Translations under genes and position numbers: made by a program | Assembly: GCA_023548195.1 (NCBI GenBank) | Contig: JAJHZJ010000808.1 | Span: 2,337,182-2,401,181 of the forward strand | DNA from: Bettongia penicillata ogilbyi | Taxonomy: Eukaryota > Chordata > Mammalia > Diprotodontia > Potoroidae | Direction of reading: 5' to 3' | DNA length: 64,000 nt | Part shown: positions 1-9,508 of the stretch, one piece after another | How positions within the stretch are numbered: the first letter of the stretch is position 1 | Layout: each line of letters starts with the position of its first letter | Notes under the pieces: model-generated | What the model was told of the DNA's origin: nothing | Seen by the model: the letters and a program-made list of their open reading frames with translations, nothing else | The model's database searches: none

Positions 1-132
1 ATGTTAATCAATCAGATAGGTGTGATGTGGTATCTCAGAGTTGTTTTAATTTGTATTTCTCTAGTCAATAATGATTTTGAGCATTTTCTCATATAACTAT
101 GGATAGCTTTAATTTCTTCATCTGAACTCTAC
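1..132 (-). repeat. L1 ORF2 C-terminal fragment, cut by window edge
   Basis: The reverse complement encodes the L1 ORF2 C-terminal pattern (KKCS-like SLLTREIQIKTTLRYH). The same segment recurs at 9170-9310 and near 62,030. It is degraded. Confidence 0.75.
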
Positions 133-1790
133 ATGCATTCTATATCTCATCCCTTCCTTCTTATCCAGAACCATGCTCAATCATCCTCTCTCATGCAGTT
201 TCAATTACTGCCCTTCCATTATGTTTTTCCCTATCTGCTTACAAACTTGCTCAGCCTTAAATTTTTTTTTTAAATTCTCTTTTGACCCTACTTCCTTTTA
301 CCAGCAAGCTGCTTGAAAAATTAGTCTACATTTAACGGTGCTTTCTTATCACCGACTCACTCTTCAACCCCTTGTAAGGGGTTGTAATCTGGTCTCTGTC
401 ACCACTCTTTTGCTGAAACAGTTCTCTCAGAATGATCAACAACCTCTTTTATAATCCCCCAACTATAATGTCTGGGGAGGTGAGGAACTGGTTTTTTTTT
501 TTCTCTCTTCTCTCTCACTTTTTAACCCCTTACAACCTCATCATTCCACCAAAATTACTCTCTCCAATAGGTGATTCTATCCTCAATCTCTCTGCAGTCT
601 TTGATACTACTGATAACCCTCTCCTTGAAAATCTCTTCTCTCTAGGTCTTCGGACAGCACTCTACGGCGTTCTCTTCCTACCTATCTGACCTCTCCTCCG
701 TCTCCTCTGCTGGATCTTGCTGCATATAGATTTCATCAGCTCCCAAGAATTTAATTACCAAATCTACGCTGAAGATTCTTAAATCCACTTGTCCTGCTCT
801 AATCTCTCGCTCTCATCTCTGCTTTTCAGATATATTGATCTGGATATCCAGTAGACATCTGAAACTTAACGTGTCCCAAACTGAATTCATTATCTTTCCC
901 CTTAAACCATTCCCCACTCTTCAATTCCCTATCACTATGGAGGGCAACACCATCCTCCCAGTCTCTCAGGCAAACAACCTACGTATCATCCTTAACTGCT
1001 CACTTTCTCTCAGTCTCCATATCCAATTTTTTTTATCCAATTTCACCCTTGCAACAGCTCTTGAAAGGCTTATTCAAGAGATATTCCCCTTCTCTCCTCT
1101 GCCACCACTCTGATATAGGTCCTGATCACCTTCCACCTGGCAGTGGATTGATGATGGTGGAGGTCTACCTACTGCAGGTATCTCCCCATTCTTCATTCAG
1201 TCACCAGAGTGATTTTCCTGAAGTGCAGGTCTGACCAGGTGACCCTCCAAAGTCAATAAACTTTAGTGACTCTCTATTGCAACCAGGATCAAATACAAAA
1301 TCCTTTGTTTGGTATTCAAAGCCCTTTATGACCTAGTTCCCCTCTACCTTTCCAGTCTTCTTACCCCTTTACTCATGGCCATATACTCTTTGAGCCAGTG
1401 ATAGTCCTATGAAGGAGATACTCTATCTCGAAACTCCAGCTTTGCGCATTTCCTCATGCCTGGAATGCACTTCTTCCTCACCTCCACCCACTGCCTTCTC
1501 TGGCTTCCTGTAAGTCCCACCTAAATTTCATTTTCTTGAAGCTTTTCCAGCCCCTCTTCATTCTCATGCCTTCCCTCACTAGTTTATTTCCTATTTATCT
1601 TCTCTCTAGCTTGTTTGTACATATTGGTTTGCTTGTTGTTCTCCACCGTCACCCTACCCACTGCCCCCCATTTCTCAGCCCACTCCACATTTATGCCTTC
1701 TCTCTCAGACTGTCAGCTTTACCTTATTATCCCTCTCACCTGGACACCAGATGTGTAATTTGATATATAATAAAAATATAAACAAATACC
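133..1790 (+). repeat. Degraded CR1/L2-clade LINE (reverse transcriptase end and 3' part)
   Basis: The reading frame around 860-1030 resembles the RT region of CR1/L2 LINEs (a LN-x2-QTEF motif, then a diverged LGV-like segment). Positions 1273-1380 translate to RIKYKILCLVFKALYDLVP and on to YLSSLL, the usual C-terminal block of this clade. The sequence after 1,440 resembles an L2-type 3' end. Many stops and shifts are present. The family name is not determined. Confidence 0.55.
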
Positions 1791-1935
1791 ATATCAATAA
1801 GATCTGTCCCTAGCTATGGCACCCCTGACATGAACAAAGAAACTCAAGAGGAAGAAAAATGATTTATGTTGTCAAGGAAATGAGTGATTTTTAGAATGTG
1901 TGTCTATTATTAGTGTCTATTAGAGTATGGTTATC

Positions 1936-2171
1936 GGGGACACGTAGGTGGCACAATGGATAAAGCACCAGGCCTGGAATCAGGAAGATGAGTTCCAATC
2001 TGGCCTCAGACACTTAATAGCTGTGTGACCCTGGGCAAGTCATTTAACCCTGTTTGCCTCATCTGTAAAATAAGGTGGTGAAGGAAGTGGTAAACCACTC
2101 CAGTATTTTTGTCAAAATCTCAAATAGGCTCACAAAGAGTCAGACATCACGGAAATGACTGAATAACAATA
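1936..2171 (+). repeat. Full-length tRNA-headed marsupial SINE, 'AGCTGGAGAAGG' tail type
   Basis: It starts with a tRNA-like promoter head (TAGGTGGCACAATGGATAAA), then the CORE-like middle (AGCTGTGTGACCCTGGGCAA). Its tail contains AACCACTCCAGTATTTTTG and it ends in ACAATAA. The same 3' tail is visible in the repeats at 41350-41580 (reverse) and at the right edge of the window. Confidence 0.9.
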
Positions 2172-2439
2172 ATTCTATAGCATGGAAGGCTATAAGTTCT
2201 ACAGTCTTACAAGGTAATATCTGTCCTCAGGAAACTTGTAAGATAATAAGGGAGTTAGGACAAAGTAGAGTGCCCCCCCGAAAGCAAAAAAAAATGGGGG
2301 GCAAACAACTGTTTTCTCTTCGTTCTCTGAAGAAGTTCTTTTGTTTATATTGGAAAATTTTTGAAAAAAATGCATGATGAATGATTTCTAAAAGCAAAAC
2401 AATGCAGCAGGGGGGTATTTAAGTAAAATTATAGTAATT

Positions 2440-2555
2440 GCTACTGTGTGGTACTGGGAAGTCATTTTTCTGAACTTCCATTTCCTCATATGTAAAATGA
2501 GTAGTTTGATTAGATAATCTCTTCTCTCTCTTCTGTGAGTCTCCAAAATAGGAAT
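2440..2555 (+). repeat. SINE fragment (MIR-like middle, 'GATTAGATAATCTC' tail)
   Basis: TTTCCTCATATGTAAAATGA is the MIR/CORE-type middle. The tail is a variant of the CTAGATGACCTCTGAGGT type seen also at 3045-3175, 41070-41140 and 51890-52040. Confidence 0.6.
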
Positions 2556-2739
2556 CAAATATTTTTTTCTTAGATATTCCTATCCAAATGATACAGATTA
2601 AAACAACTGCTTTGGAGAATCCAATTGCATTTCCAGTCACAAGTACCAAAGGAAGTAAAATTAAAGGCTTTGTTAAGAAACAGAAAGAATTTTGACAGTC
2701 AATTCTCATGAATTCAAAGGCAGAAATATGTCATGATAG

Positions 2740-3040
2740 TGGCACTTCCACTGCATTTGATTGAATTACAAAAGAAGTAACTTTGAAATTGTGTAGGGTA
2801 AAGAACATTTCCTGATGTTTGCTTTAGGAATGCCAGACTTCTCTGTCCTATAGCTTCCTGGCAAGGACTTTGTTCAATATAGCTGTTGAGTCATTTTGTT
2901 TCTTGCCCAGCTTCAAATTTCTCTAGTTTCTAGAGCATGTGAAGAAAAAAAAAATTGGGGGGGCTCTATATCTGGTTTCTAACTATTCATTTCCAAGATT
3001 CTAATAGTTTCTGCTTTTTGTGATTTTTCCTTTTTCTCAT
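2740..3040. other. AT-rich intergenic sequence, nothing recognised
   Basis: No open frame, tandem repeat or familiar repeat family was seen in this stretch between two SINE fragments. Confidence 0.5.
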
Positions 3041-3044
3041 CAGC

Positions 3045-3175
3045 TCAGCATCTTGGCTCCACAATTTATTACCTATGCATCCTGGGGCTAGTTACTCTGT
3101 ACCCTCACTTTCGGTCACCTGCAAAATGAGGAAATGGTATCACTAAGGTCTCATCAAGTCCTAAATTCACAGATA
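3045..3175 (+). repeat. Diverged SINE fragment
   Basis: A degraded copy: a head-like TCAGCATCTTGGCTCC, a diverged CAAAATGAGGAAATG middle and a CTAAGGTCTCATCAAGTCC tail, matching the tail type of the SINE at 51890-52040. Confidence 0.45.
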
Positions 3176-3194
3176 TCATTAAATAACGAAAATA

Positions 3195-3345
3195 ATAGCA
3201 CAACTAACATTTATGTATTGCTTTAAATTTTGCAAGACACTTTACATACACAATCTCTTTTGGTCCTCATAGCAATACTATGTGTGAGGTAGGTGCCATC
3301 ATTGTCACCATTTTACAAAAGAGGAAACTGAAGTTAAATGTGATT
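3195..3345 (-). repeat. MIR/THER1-type SINE
   Basis: Reverse-orientation CORE-SINE landmarks: AACATTTATGTATTGC, then CAATCTCTTTTGGTCCTCAT, then TTTACAAAAGAGGAAACTGA. The same order recurs in many copies through the window. Confidence 0.8.
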
Positions 3346-4529
3346 ATTAGGTGAAGTTTCATGTGGCTCAAGATTAATTTACTGAATTTTGGTTTTCCCT
3401 TCTTTTTGTTCCTTAGCTCTTTTTCAGAAAACGAACGCTTTCTGTACAGCTTGACAACGAACTAGGTGCTGTGACCATAAATCGGACTAACTTTCTTGGT
3501 TTTATTGTAATATTGATGGTTTCTCATGCTTTCGAGTCTCTGCCTACTTCTTATAACAGGCAAAAAGGAAGAGACAACAGATTCTTTAAAAGTTCAGTTA
3601 GTTCTATTTATAATAAAAACTGAAAACATTTACAAGTAAATTCAATTAGTAAATGTGAAATAATTATATTAATAAGTCATACTATTAAATTCGATATACA
3701 AAACAGGAAACTTTTAGGAGCAACATATGCCACTGGGGGAGGGCAAGGGTCCAAGAACATGTTATTGTCCAATACATATTTCCCCCTTTGCTACACAGAA
3801 GCCTAAATCCAAGAGTTTTCACCTCTCCCCTATTGCCATATCTGAGGTCAAGTCACTGGCTTCCCCTCCCCGAGGAGTTCAAGTCCACTTTGTATGAATC
3901 TCTCTTTCAGTTACGGTCTCTTGATATGTATGCTAAGCTCAGTTCAGTTTTCTCTAAGATCCCCTTTTATAGGCCAAGGGAAGAGTAGGGTTTAGGACTA
4001 CTCCAGCTGGGACTCAATCAACGATCTTCATCAAGACGACAAGAGAAAGGTTTATATCTTCCATGGAGAAACTGTTATGGGTAGATTGAAGGTCTTTAGC
4101 TTTATTAGGTTTTCCAGGCTACTCAGGGTAACATGTCTTGTCCTCTCCTCAGTTAAAAATTTTCAGTCCTGGCAATTCATACCAAGGGTTCTCCATGGTG
4201 TCATATTGCTTATTTAATGCATCTAATATTTAATATCTTTTCTGAGTACCTTTCCCTGTGCCTTATCTCTCCCAAAGAAGCCCACAGCAGTTTCCATGAA
4301 GTTCTAATCACAACTCTTAATGACAGTCTAAAGATCCCATAACTGGATGGCCCAGTAGCTTACATTCACTCTTAAAACATAACTTATATTTTTCCAAGCT
4401 CACTAACATGGGCAAAAAGTGGGGCACAGTAAAAATGTATATTCAGAAGCAATATTCATGTGCATAAAGACAGAAAGCAGAAGTAGGGGAAATATCGTCA
4501 GAAGAATTTAGATGAAGATAAAAGGAGGA
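3346..4529. other. Unassigned intergenic sequence
   Basis: AT-rich, with no credible gene. It could be an old transposon remnant beyond recognition. Confidence 0.4.
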
Positions 4530-5381
4530 GAAACAGAAGTGATTTTTTTCATCAGAATATATTACAGACCACCTGGACAAAAAGAGGAAACAGGTGAGTT
4601 GGGGAAATAGATTACAAGCCTAGAGGCATGATGAAGTAGCGATAGGAGACTTCAATTCTCCAAACATCTGCTGGAGTTCTCTATCTTTGCCAGAAGCAAA
4701 GCAATGAGCAACTTAGTGACTTGCTTTATTGATACTTTTATGCTTTAAAAGGTGAAGGAACCATTGAAAGAAAATTATACTCTAGATCTGATTGTCACTT
4801 AAAGGAAAGAACTGGTTGCTGGAATGTAAATGATGGGAACTTTGAGGTAGTGATCACCTTCTCCTAGAGAGGGATAGGGAATAAGAGAAAAGTCGGACAT
4901 AGTCTGATATGCATACTAGATTTGGGGAAAGTAGAAAGGGTCTTATCTTACCAGGGAAGTCAGCCCAGAAAGGCTTCCAAAAGATGGAAGCAAGGGTAGA
5001 TGATAAGTTATATCTATATATATAAAACTATGTATCTATATATATATAACTATATATAGTTATATGACACTGATCCGATAAAATAGTGCCAGGAGACACT
5101 ATTTTAAAACAGAAGATGAGCTGAAGCTGTCAAGGAAAACCAAGAACAACAAGAGTTGTTTGTTTGTTTTTTTTAAATTATGTCAGAGAGAAAAGGAGAA
5201 TAATAGGAAGGATAGGTGCCTTGCTGGGAGTGGATGGGATGGAGATGACTGATAACAAAGAGAAAAACAGAGTTGCTTAATTCTTATGTTGCTTCTGTTT
5301 TCTCTGTCAACAAAAATGACCTTTGTACAAAACTAAAATGGTTAACATAGTGTGATAACCAAGCAAGGAGGTAATGAGAGA
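4530..5381 (+). repeat. CR1-clade LINE, endonuclease-to-linker part (left half)
   Basis: Broken frames contain YRPP (about 4567), a diverged CFIDTFML block, YTLDLIVT and later a charged region that aligns in order with the CR1 endonuclease and the linker before RT. It continues at 11895 after the L1-lineage insertions, so it is the oldest layer of a three-element nest. Stops and shifts are frequent. Confidence 0.55.
5014..5062. repeat. AT-rich simple repeat (TA/TATC)
   Basis: Alternating TA runs lie inside the CR1 remnant, a likely microsatellite gained after its insertion. Confidence 0.7.
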
Positions 5382-5392
5382 GCACAAAGTCA
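5382..5392. repeat. Target-site duplication, left copy (GCACAAAGTCA)
   Basis: An exact 11-bp match to 8382-8392, flanking the element at 5393-8381. A diverged third copy, GCACCCAGCCA (8 of 11 identical), lies at 11884-11894. Confidence 0.85.
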
Positions 5393-6432
5393 ATTTTTTT
5401 TAATTAATTTATTTATTTAGGTTTTTACATTCATTTTCACAAATTTTTGGGTTCCAAATTTTCTCCCCTTTTCTCCCCTCCCCCCACCCCAATACCCCAA
5501 GCAATCTAATTTTCCCTATCTCCAATCTGTCCTCTCTTCTGTCATCCCTCCCTTCCCTTGTCTCTATCTTCTCTTTTCTCCTGTAGGGCCAGATGATTTT
5601 CTATTCCTCATTAACTGTATGTCTTCTTTCCTAGTTGCAACAACAATACTAAAACAATTGTTCCTAAAACTTTGAGTTCCAAATTCTCCCCATCCCTCCC
5701 TCCCCACCTATTCCCTTTGGTACGGCAGGCAATTCATTATAGGCCATATCTGTGTAGCTTTGCAAATGACCTTCCTGATAGTCGTGTTGTGTAAGACTAA
5801 CTGAATTGCCATCCCTCCTAACCTGCCCCTCATTGTTTCTCTTCTGTCCTTTGATCCTGTCCCTCCCCAAGTGTTGACTTTCAATTACTCCCTCCTCCCT
5901 TTGCCCTCCCTTCCATCATCCCCCCCCAATATCTCCTTCTCCCCCGCTTTCTTATACTGTAAGATAGGTTTTCATACCAAAATGAGTGTGCATTACACTC
6001 CTTCGTTTAGTCAAATGTGATGAGGGTAAACTTTTGTTTCTTTGTTTGCTTGTTTGTTTTTTTCCTCAGCTCTCCTCTTTTTCCCTCCACTAAAAACATC
6101 TCCTACTTGCCTCTTAAATGACATATAGTTACCCCCTTCCATTTCCCCCTCTTTCCTCTCACTACATTTCTCTCTCACCATTTACCTTAATTTCTTTTAA
6201 GGTATGGTCCCATCCTATTCAGTTCAATCTGTGCTCTCTGTCTCTGCATGTGAATGCATGTGTGTATGTGTGTGCATGCGTGTACATGTGTATGTGTGAT
6301 CCCACCAACCACCCAGATACTGAAAAGTTTTAAGAGTTAGAAATATTGTCCTTCCCTGTATGAATGCAAACAGTTCATTTCTGGTAAGTCCCTTAATACT
6401 TCTCCTTGCTGTTTACTTTTGCATGCTTCCTC

Positions 6433-7538
6433 TCATTCTTGTGTTTGAAAGTCAAATTTTCTTTTCAGCTCTGGTCTTTTCATTAAGAATGATTGAAAGT
6501 CCTCTGTTTCATTGAAAGACCATATTTTCCCTTGCAGTATTATACTCAGTTTAGCTGGGTAGGTGATTCTTGGTTTGAGTCCTAGTTCCTTTGCCTTCTG
6601 GAATATCCTATTCCACGCCCTTCGATCCCTTAATGTAGAAGCTGCTAGATCTTGGGTTATCCTAATTGTATTTCCACAGTACTGGAATTGTTTGTTTCTG
6701 GCTGCTTGCAAGATTTTTTCCTTGAGCTGGGAGTTCTGGAATTTGGCCACAATGTTCCTAGGAGTTTCTCTTTTTGGATCTCTTTCAGGTGGTGATCGAT
6801 GGATTCTTTCAATACTTATTTTGCCCTCTGGTCCTAGAATGTTAGGGCAGTTTTCCTTGATAATTTCATGCAAGACGATGTCTAGGCTCTTTTTTTGATC
6901 ATGGCTTTCAGGTAGTCCCATAATTTTTAAGTTGTCTCTCCTTGATCTATTTTCCAGGTCAGTTGTTTTTCCCATGAGATATTCACATTCTCTTCCATTT
7001 TATCGTTCTTTTGGTTTTGTTTGGTGATTTCTTGGTTTCTCATAAAGTCATTAGACTCCATCTGTTCCATTCTAATTTTGAGAGAACTATTAAATTCCGT
7101 GAGCTTTTGAGCCTCTTTTTCCATTTGGCTCATTCTGCTTTTGAATGCATTCTTCTCCTCATTGGCTTTTTGAACCTCTTTTGCCAATTGAGTGAGCCTA
7201 TTTTTCAAGGTGTTAATTTCCTCAGCATTTTTTTGGGTCTCCTTTACCAAGATATTGACCTTTTTTTCATACTCTTCTTGCATCTTTGTCATTTCTCTTC
7301 CCAGTCTTTCCTCCACCTGTCTAACTTGCTTTTCAAAATCCTTTTTAAGCTCTTCCAAGGCCTGAGCCCACCCAACACCCCCCTGGGGTGTCTGGGGTAC
7401 TGAGGCCCCGCCCTCCACATCTTTCCCTGATGGGAAAAATACGTTCTCGTCCTCCCCATCAGATCCGAAGGTCGGGATCATTTGCATTTGTTGGAAAAAA
7501 CTCTCTAAAGTCTTATTTTTCTTCCCCTTTCTAGGCAT
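6433..7538 (-). pseudogene. L1-type ORF1 (RNA-binding chaperone), one frameshift
   Basis: The ATG is at 7536-7538 and the TGA at 6433-6435, about 368 codons if read across one frame change near 6975-6985. The N-terminal 200 residues are a charged coiled coil with heptad repeats (EKQVRQVEERLGREM onward). After the shift come the RRM and C-terminal domain of ORF1p: DLENRSRRDNLKIMGLPE, IERIHR, RNIVAKF, then the C-terminal RITYPAKL block. ORF1p is a trimeric nucleic-acid chaperone of the L1 RNP. Apart from the single-base shift I see no premature stop, which is unusually well preserved. It is called a pseudogene because of the shift. Confidence 0.85.
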
Positions 7539-8381
7539 TTTCCCAGCCAGTTACTTGACTTCTGAGATTCCTTTCCACCCCCGCCTGGATCCGCCCAGCT
7601 AGTGCTTGGCCTCTGAGATTCAAATGCGCTTTCCCGCGGCAAGCTTTAGTTCTGGCGCAGGGGTGGGGGCAGGGCCGTCTCCTAAGCTTGGGCCCTCAGG
7701 GGCTTTCCGCAGAGACTTTCAGGAACTGAGCGGGTGGGGGGCGGGGTGGGGGGGCCCGCCTGCTGTGCTCAGCTCCCTTGGGGGTTTTATTCAGAGGCGT
7801 TCAGCAGTAGAGCAGGGTGGAGGCAGGGCCGTCTCCCCTGCTCGGCTCCCTCAGGTTGGAAAGACCTTCAGTATTGAAGATCCTACCTGCTGCTGGGGGA
7901 TTCCTGAGTCCCGGGCCGCTGCCGCCTCAGCCGCCCGCCCACGCCTCTGCCTCCGCCGCTTCCTGCCCCTGTCTCTGCCGCCGCCGCCACTTCCTCCCGA
8001 GGGGGCCCGAGTCACGGAGATGCCCCGCTTCCCCTCTCCTTCAGCCCGGCTTTCTTTTTCACTGACCTGTAGCTTCTGTGAGCGGAGGGACTTTCCCGGC
8101 TGCCGGAGCTTCCCCCGGAGCTTTCCTCTCTGAAGTCTGCTCGGGTCAGCTTCTCTGGGTCGCGGCCAGGGGTGGGGGTGGGGTCCGCTTTCCGGAGTGC
8201 GATGGACCCCGGGGACGGCTTTCCAGGGTTCAGTGGAACGGAAATCTCTTCCCCTATGTTTATGCACCCCCTGCAGAGATTCAGAATTTATGGGGATCTC
8301 CTTTTACCTCAATTCCATGGGTTGTGGGCTCGGAGCTCATTAATGTGCGTCCTTCTACTCCGCCATCTTAGCTCCGCCCCT
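7539..8381 (-). promoter_or_regulatory. 5'UTR/promoter of the HAL1-like element
   Basis: A GC- and CpG-rich tract in AT-rich surroundings, leading into ORF1 on the minus strand. The YY1-type motif is at its very 5' end (CGCCATCTTA on the + strand, 8361-8370). Frames open in other directions here (for example 7606-8133) reflect base composition. Confidence 0.7.
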
Positions 8382-8392
8382 GCACAAAGTCA
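8382..8392. repeat. Target-site duplication, right copy (GCACAAAGTCA)
   Basis: Identical to 5382-5392; it abuts the T-rich 3' end of the next L1-lineage copy. Confidence 0.85.
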
Positions 8393-9384
8393 TTTTTAAA
8401 AATTAATATTTTATTTTTCCCAATTACATGACAGTTTTTAACTTTTGTTTTTTAAAAATTTTGAGTCCCAAATTCTCTCCTTTCCTCCCTCTCCTCCTTC
8501 TTCCTTGAAAAGGCAAGGGATTTTATACAGTTATACATGTGAAGTGATGCAAAGTCTATTTCCATATTAGTCATGTTGTGAAAGAAAACACAACTCCCCC
8601 CGAAAAAAATGAAAAAAAAATTTAATAAGTATGATTTGACTGCATCCAGACTTCATCAGTTCTTTCTCTGGAGATGGACAGCATTTTTCATCATCAGCCC
8701 TTCAAAACTGTCTTAGATCACCGTATTGCTGAGAATAGCTGTTATTCACAATTGCTCATCTTGCAGTATTGATGTACTTACTGTGTACAATGTTCTCCTA
8801 GGTCTGGTTCATTTCACTTTGTATCAGTTCAAGTAAATCTTTCCAGAGTTTTCTGAAAGAATCCTGCTTGTCATATCTTATAGCACAAAAGTATTCCAGA
8901 ACAATAATACCACAATTTGTTCAGTCATTCCCTAACTGAAGGGTATGTTCTCAATTTCTCATTCTTTGCCACCACACAAAGAGCTGCTGTAAATATTTTT
9001 GTAGATATAGGTCCTTTTCCTTTTTGTTTTTTATCTTTTTGAGATACAGACCTAGTAGTAGTACTGTTAGGCTCTAAAAAGAATGGTTGAATCAGTTTAC
9101 AACTCCACCAACAATATATTAGTGTTTCACCATTTTCCAACATCCCCAACAGTTGCCCTTTTCCTTTTCTGTCACATTAGTCAATCTGATAGGTGGAGGG
9201 TAGTATCTCAGACTTGTTTTAATTTGTATTTCTCTAATCAATAACGATTTAGAACATTTTTTCATATAAGTATAGATAGATCTTATTTCTTCATCTGAAA
9301 ACTGCCCATTCATATCCTTTGATCATTTTTTAATTGGAGAATGGCTCTTATTTTTTTTTCTATGAATTTGACTCATTTTCCCGT
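8393..9384 (-). mobile_element. L1 3' end (ORF2 C-terminus and 3'UTR), degraded
   Basis: The reverse complement of 8925-9313 encodes YMKKCSKSLLIREIQIKTSL and CWWSCKLIQPF, the L1 ORF2 C-terminal (Cys-rich) region, in broken frames. 8393-8925 is the 3'UTR, ending in an A-rich tail. It lies on the same strand as the ORF1-bearing block to its right and may belong to the same insertion. Confidence 0.7.
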
Positions 9385-9508
9385 GTGTGAGTTCATCCTT
9401 CGTGGCTGAAGGAGACCATGTCATCAGAGAAATAATGACATGACTTGCACTTGACTTTGTTTTGAGTGAGGGAGGGCTATGCAGGTCACCAGCCTCACTT
9501 CTCCTCCA
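9385..9508 (-). repeat. SINE tail fragment (RTE-type 3' end), within L1-lineage sequence
   Basis: GACTTGCACTTGACTTTGTT and GAGTGAGGGAGGGCTATGCA match the repeat at 61520-61837 closely, and the one at 63700-63860 in reverse complement. Only the 3' part is present, so it is 5'-truncated. Confidence 0.75.

Larger units (their letters stand above)
5393..8381 (-). mobile_element. Near-complete half-L1 (HAL1-like) retrotransposon
   Basis: A 2,989-bp element on the minus strand. It begins at 8381 with a CpG-rich 5'UTR whose first 25 bases hold AAGATGGCGG (a YY1-type site, as at L1 5' ends). It runs through ORF1 (7538 to 6433) and ends in a purine-rich 3'UTR and a short A-rich tail (T-rich on the + strand at 5393-5420). 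No endonuclease or reverse transcriptase frame is present: about 1 kb of 3'UTR follows the ORF1 stop directly. HAL1 elements are L1 derivatives that kept ORF1 and lost ORF2, and must borrow RT. Exact 11-bp duplications show a single retrotransposition of a full-length RNA. It is younger than its neighbours. Confidence 0.85.

Noticed and set aside
1938..1975. tRNA gene
   Set aside because: The A-box-like GTGGCACAATGGATAAAG is the head of a SINE; no cloverleaf or matching acceptor stem follows.
7606..8371. Open frames on both strands of the GC-rich tract near 8 kb
   Set aside because: They are explained by the 5'UTR of the minus-strand HAL1-like element; composition gives long frames without coding meaning.
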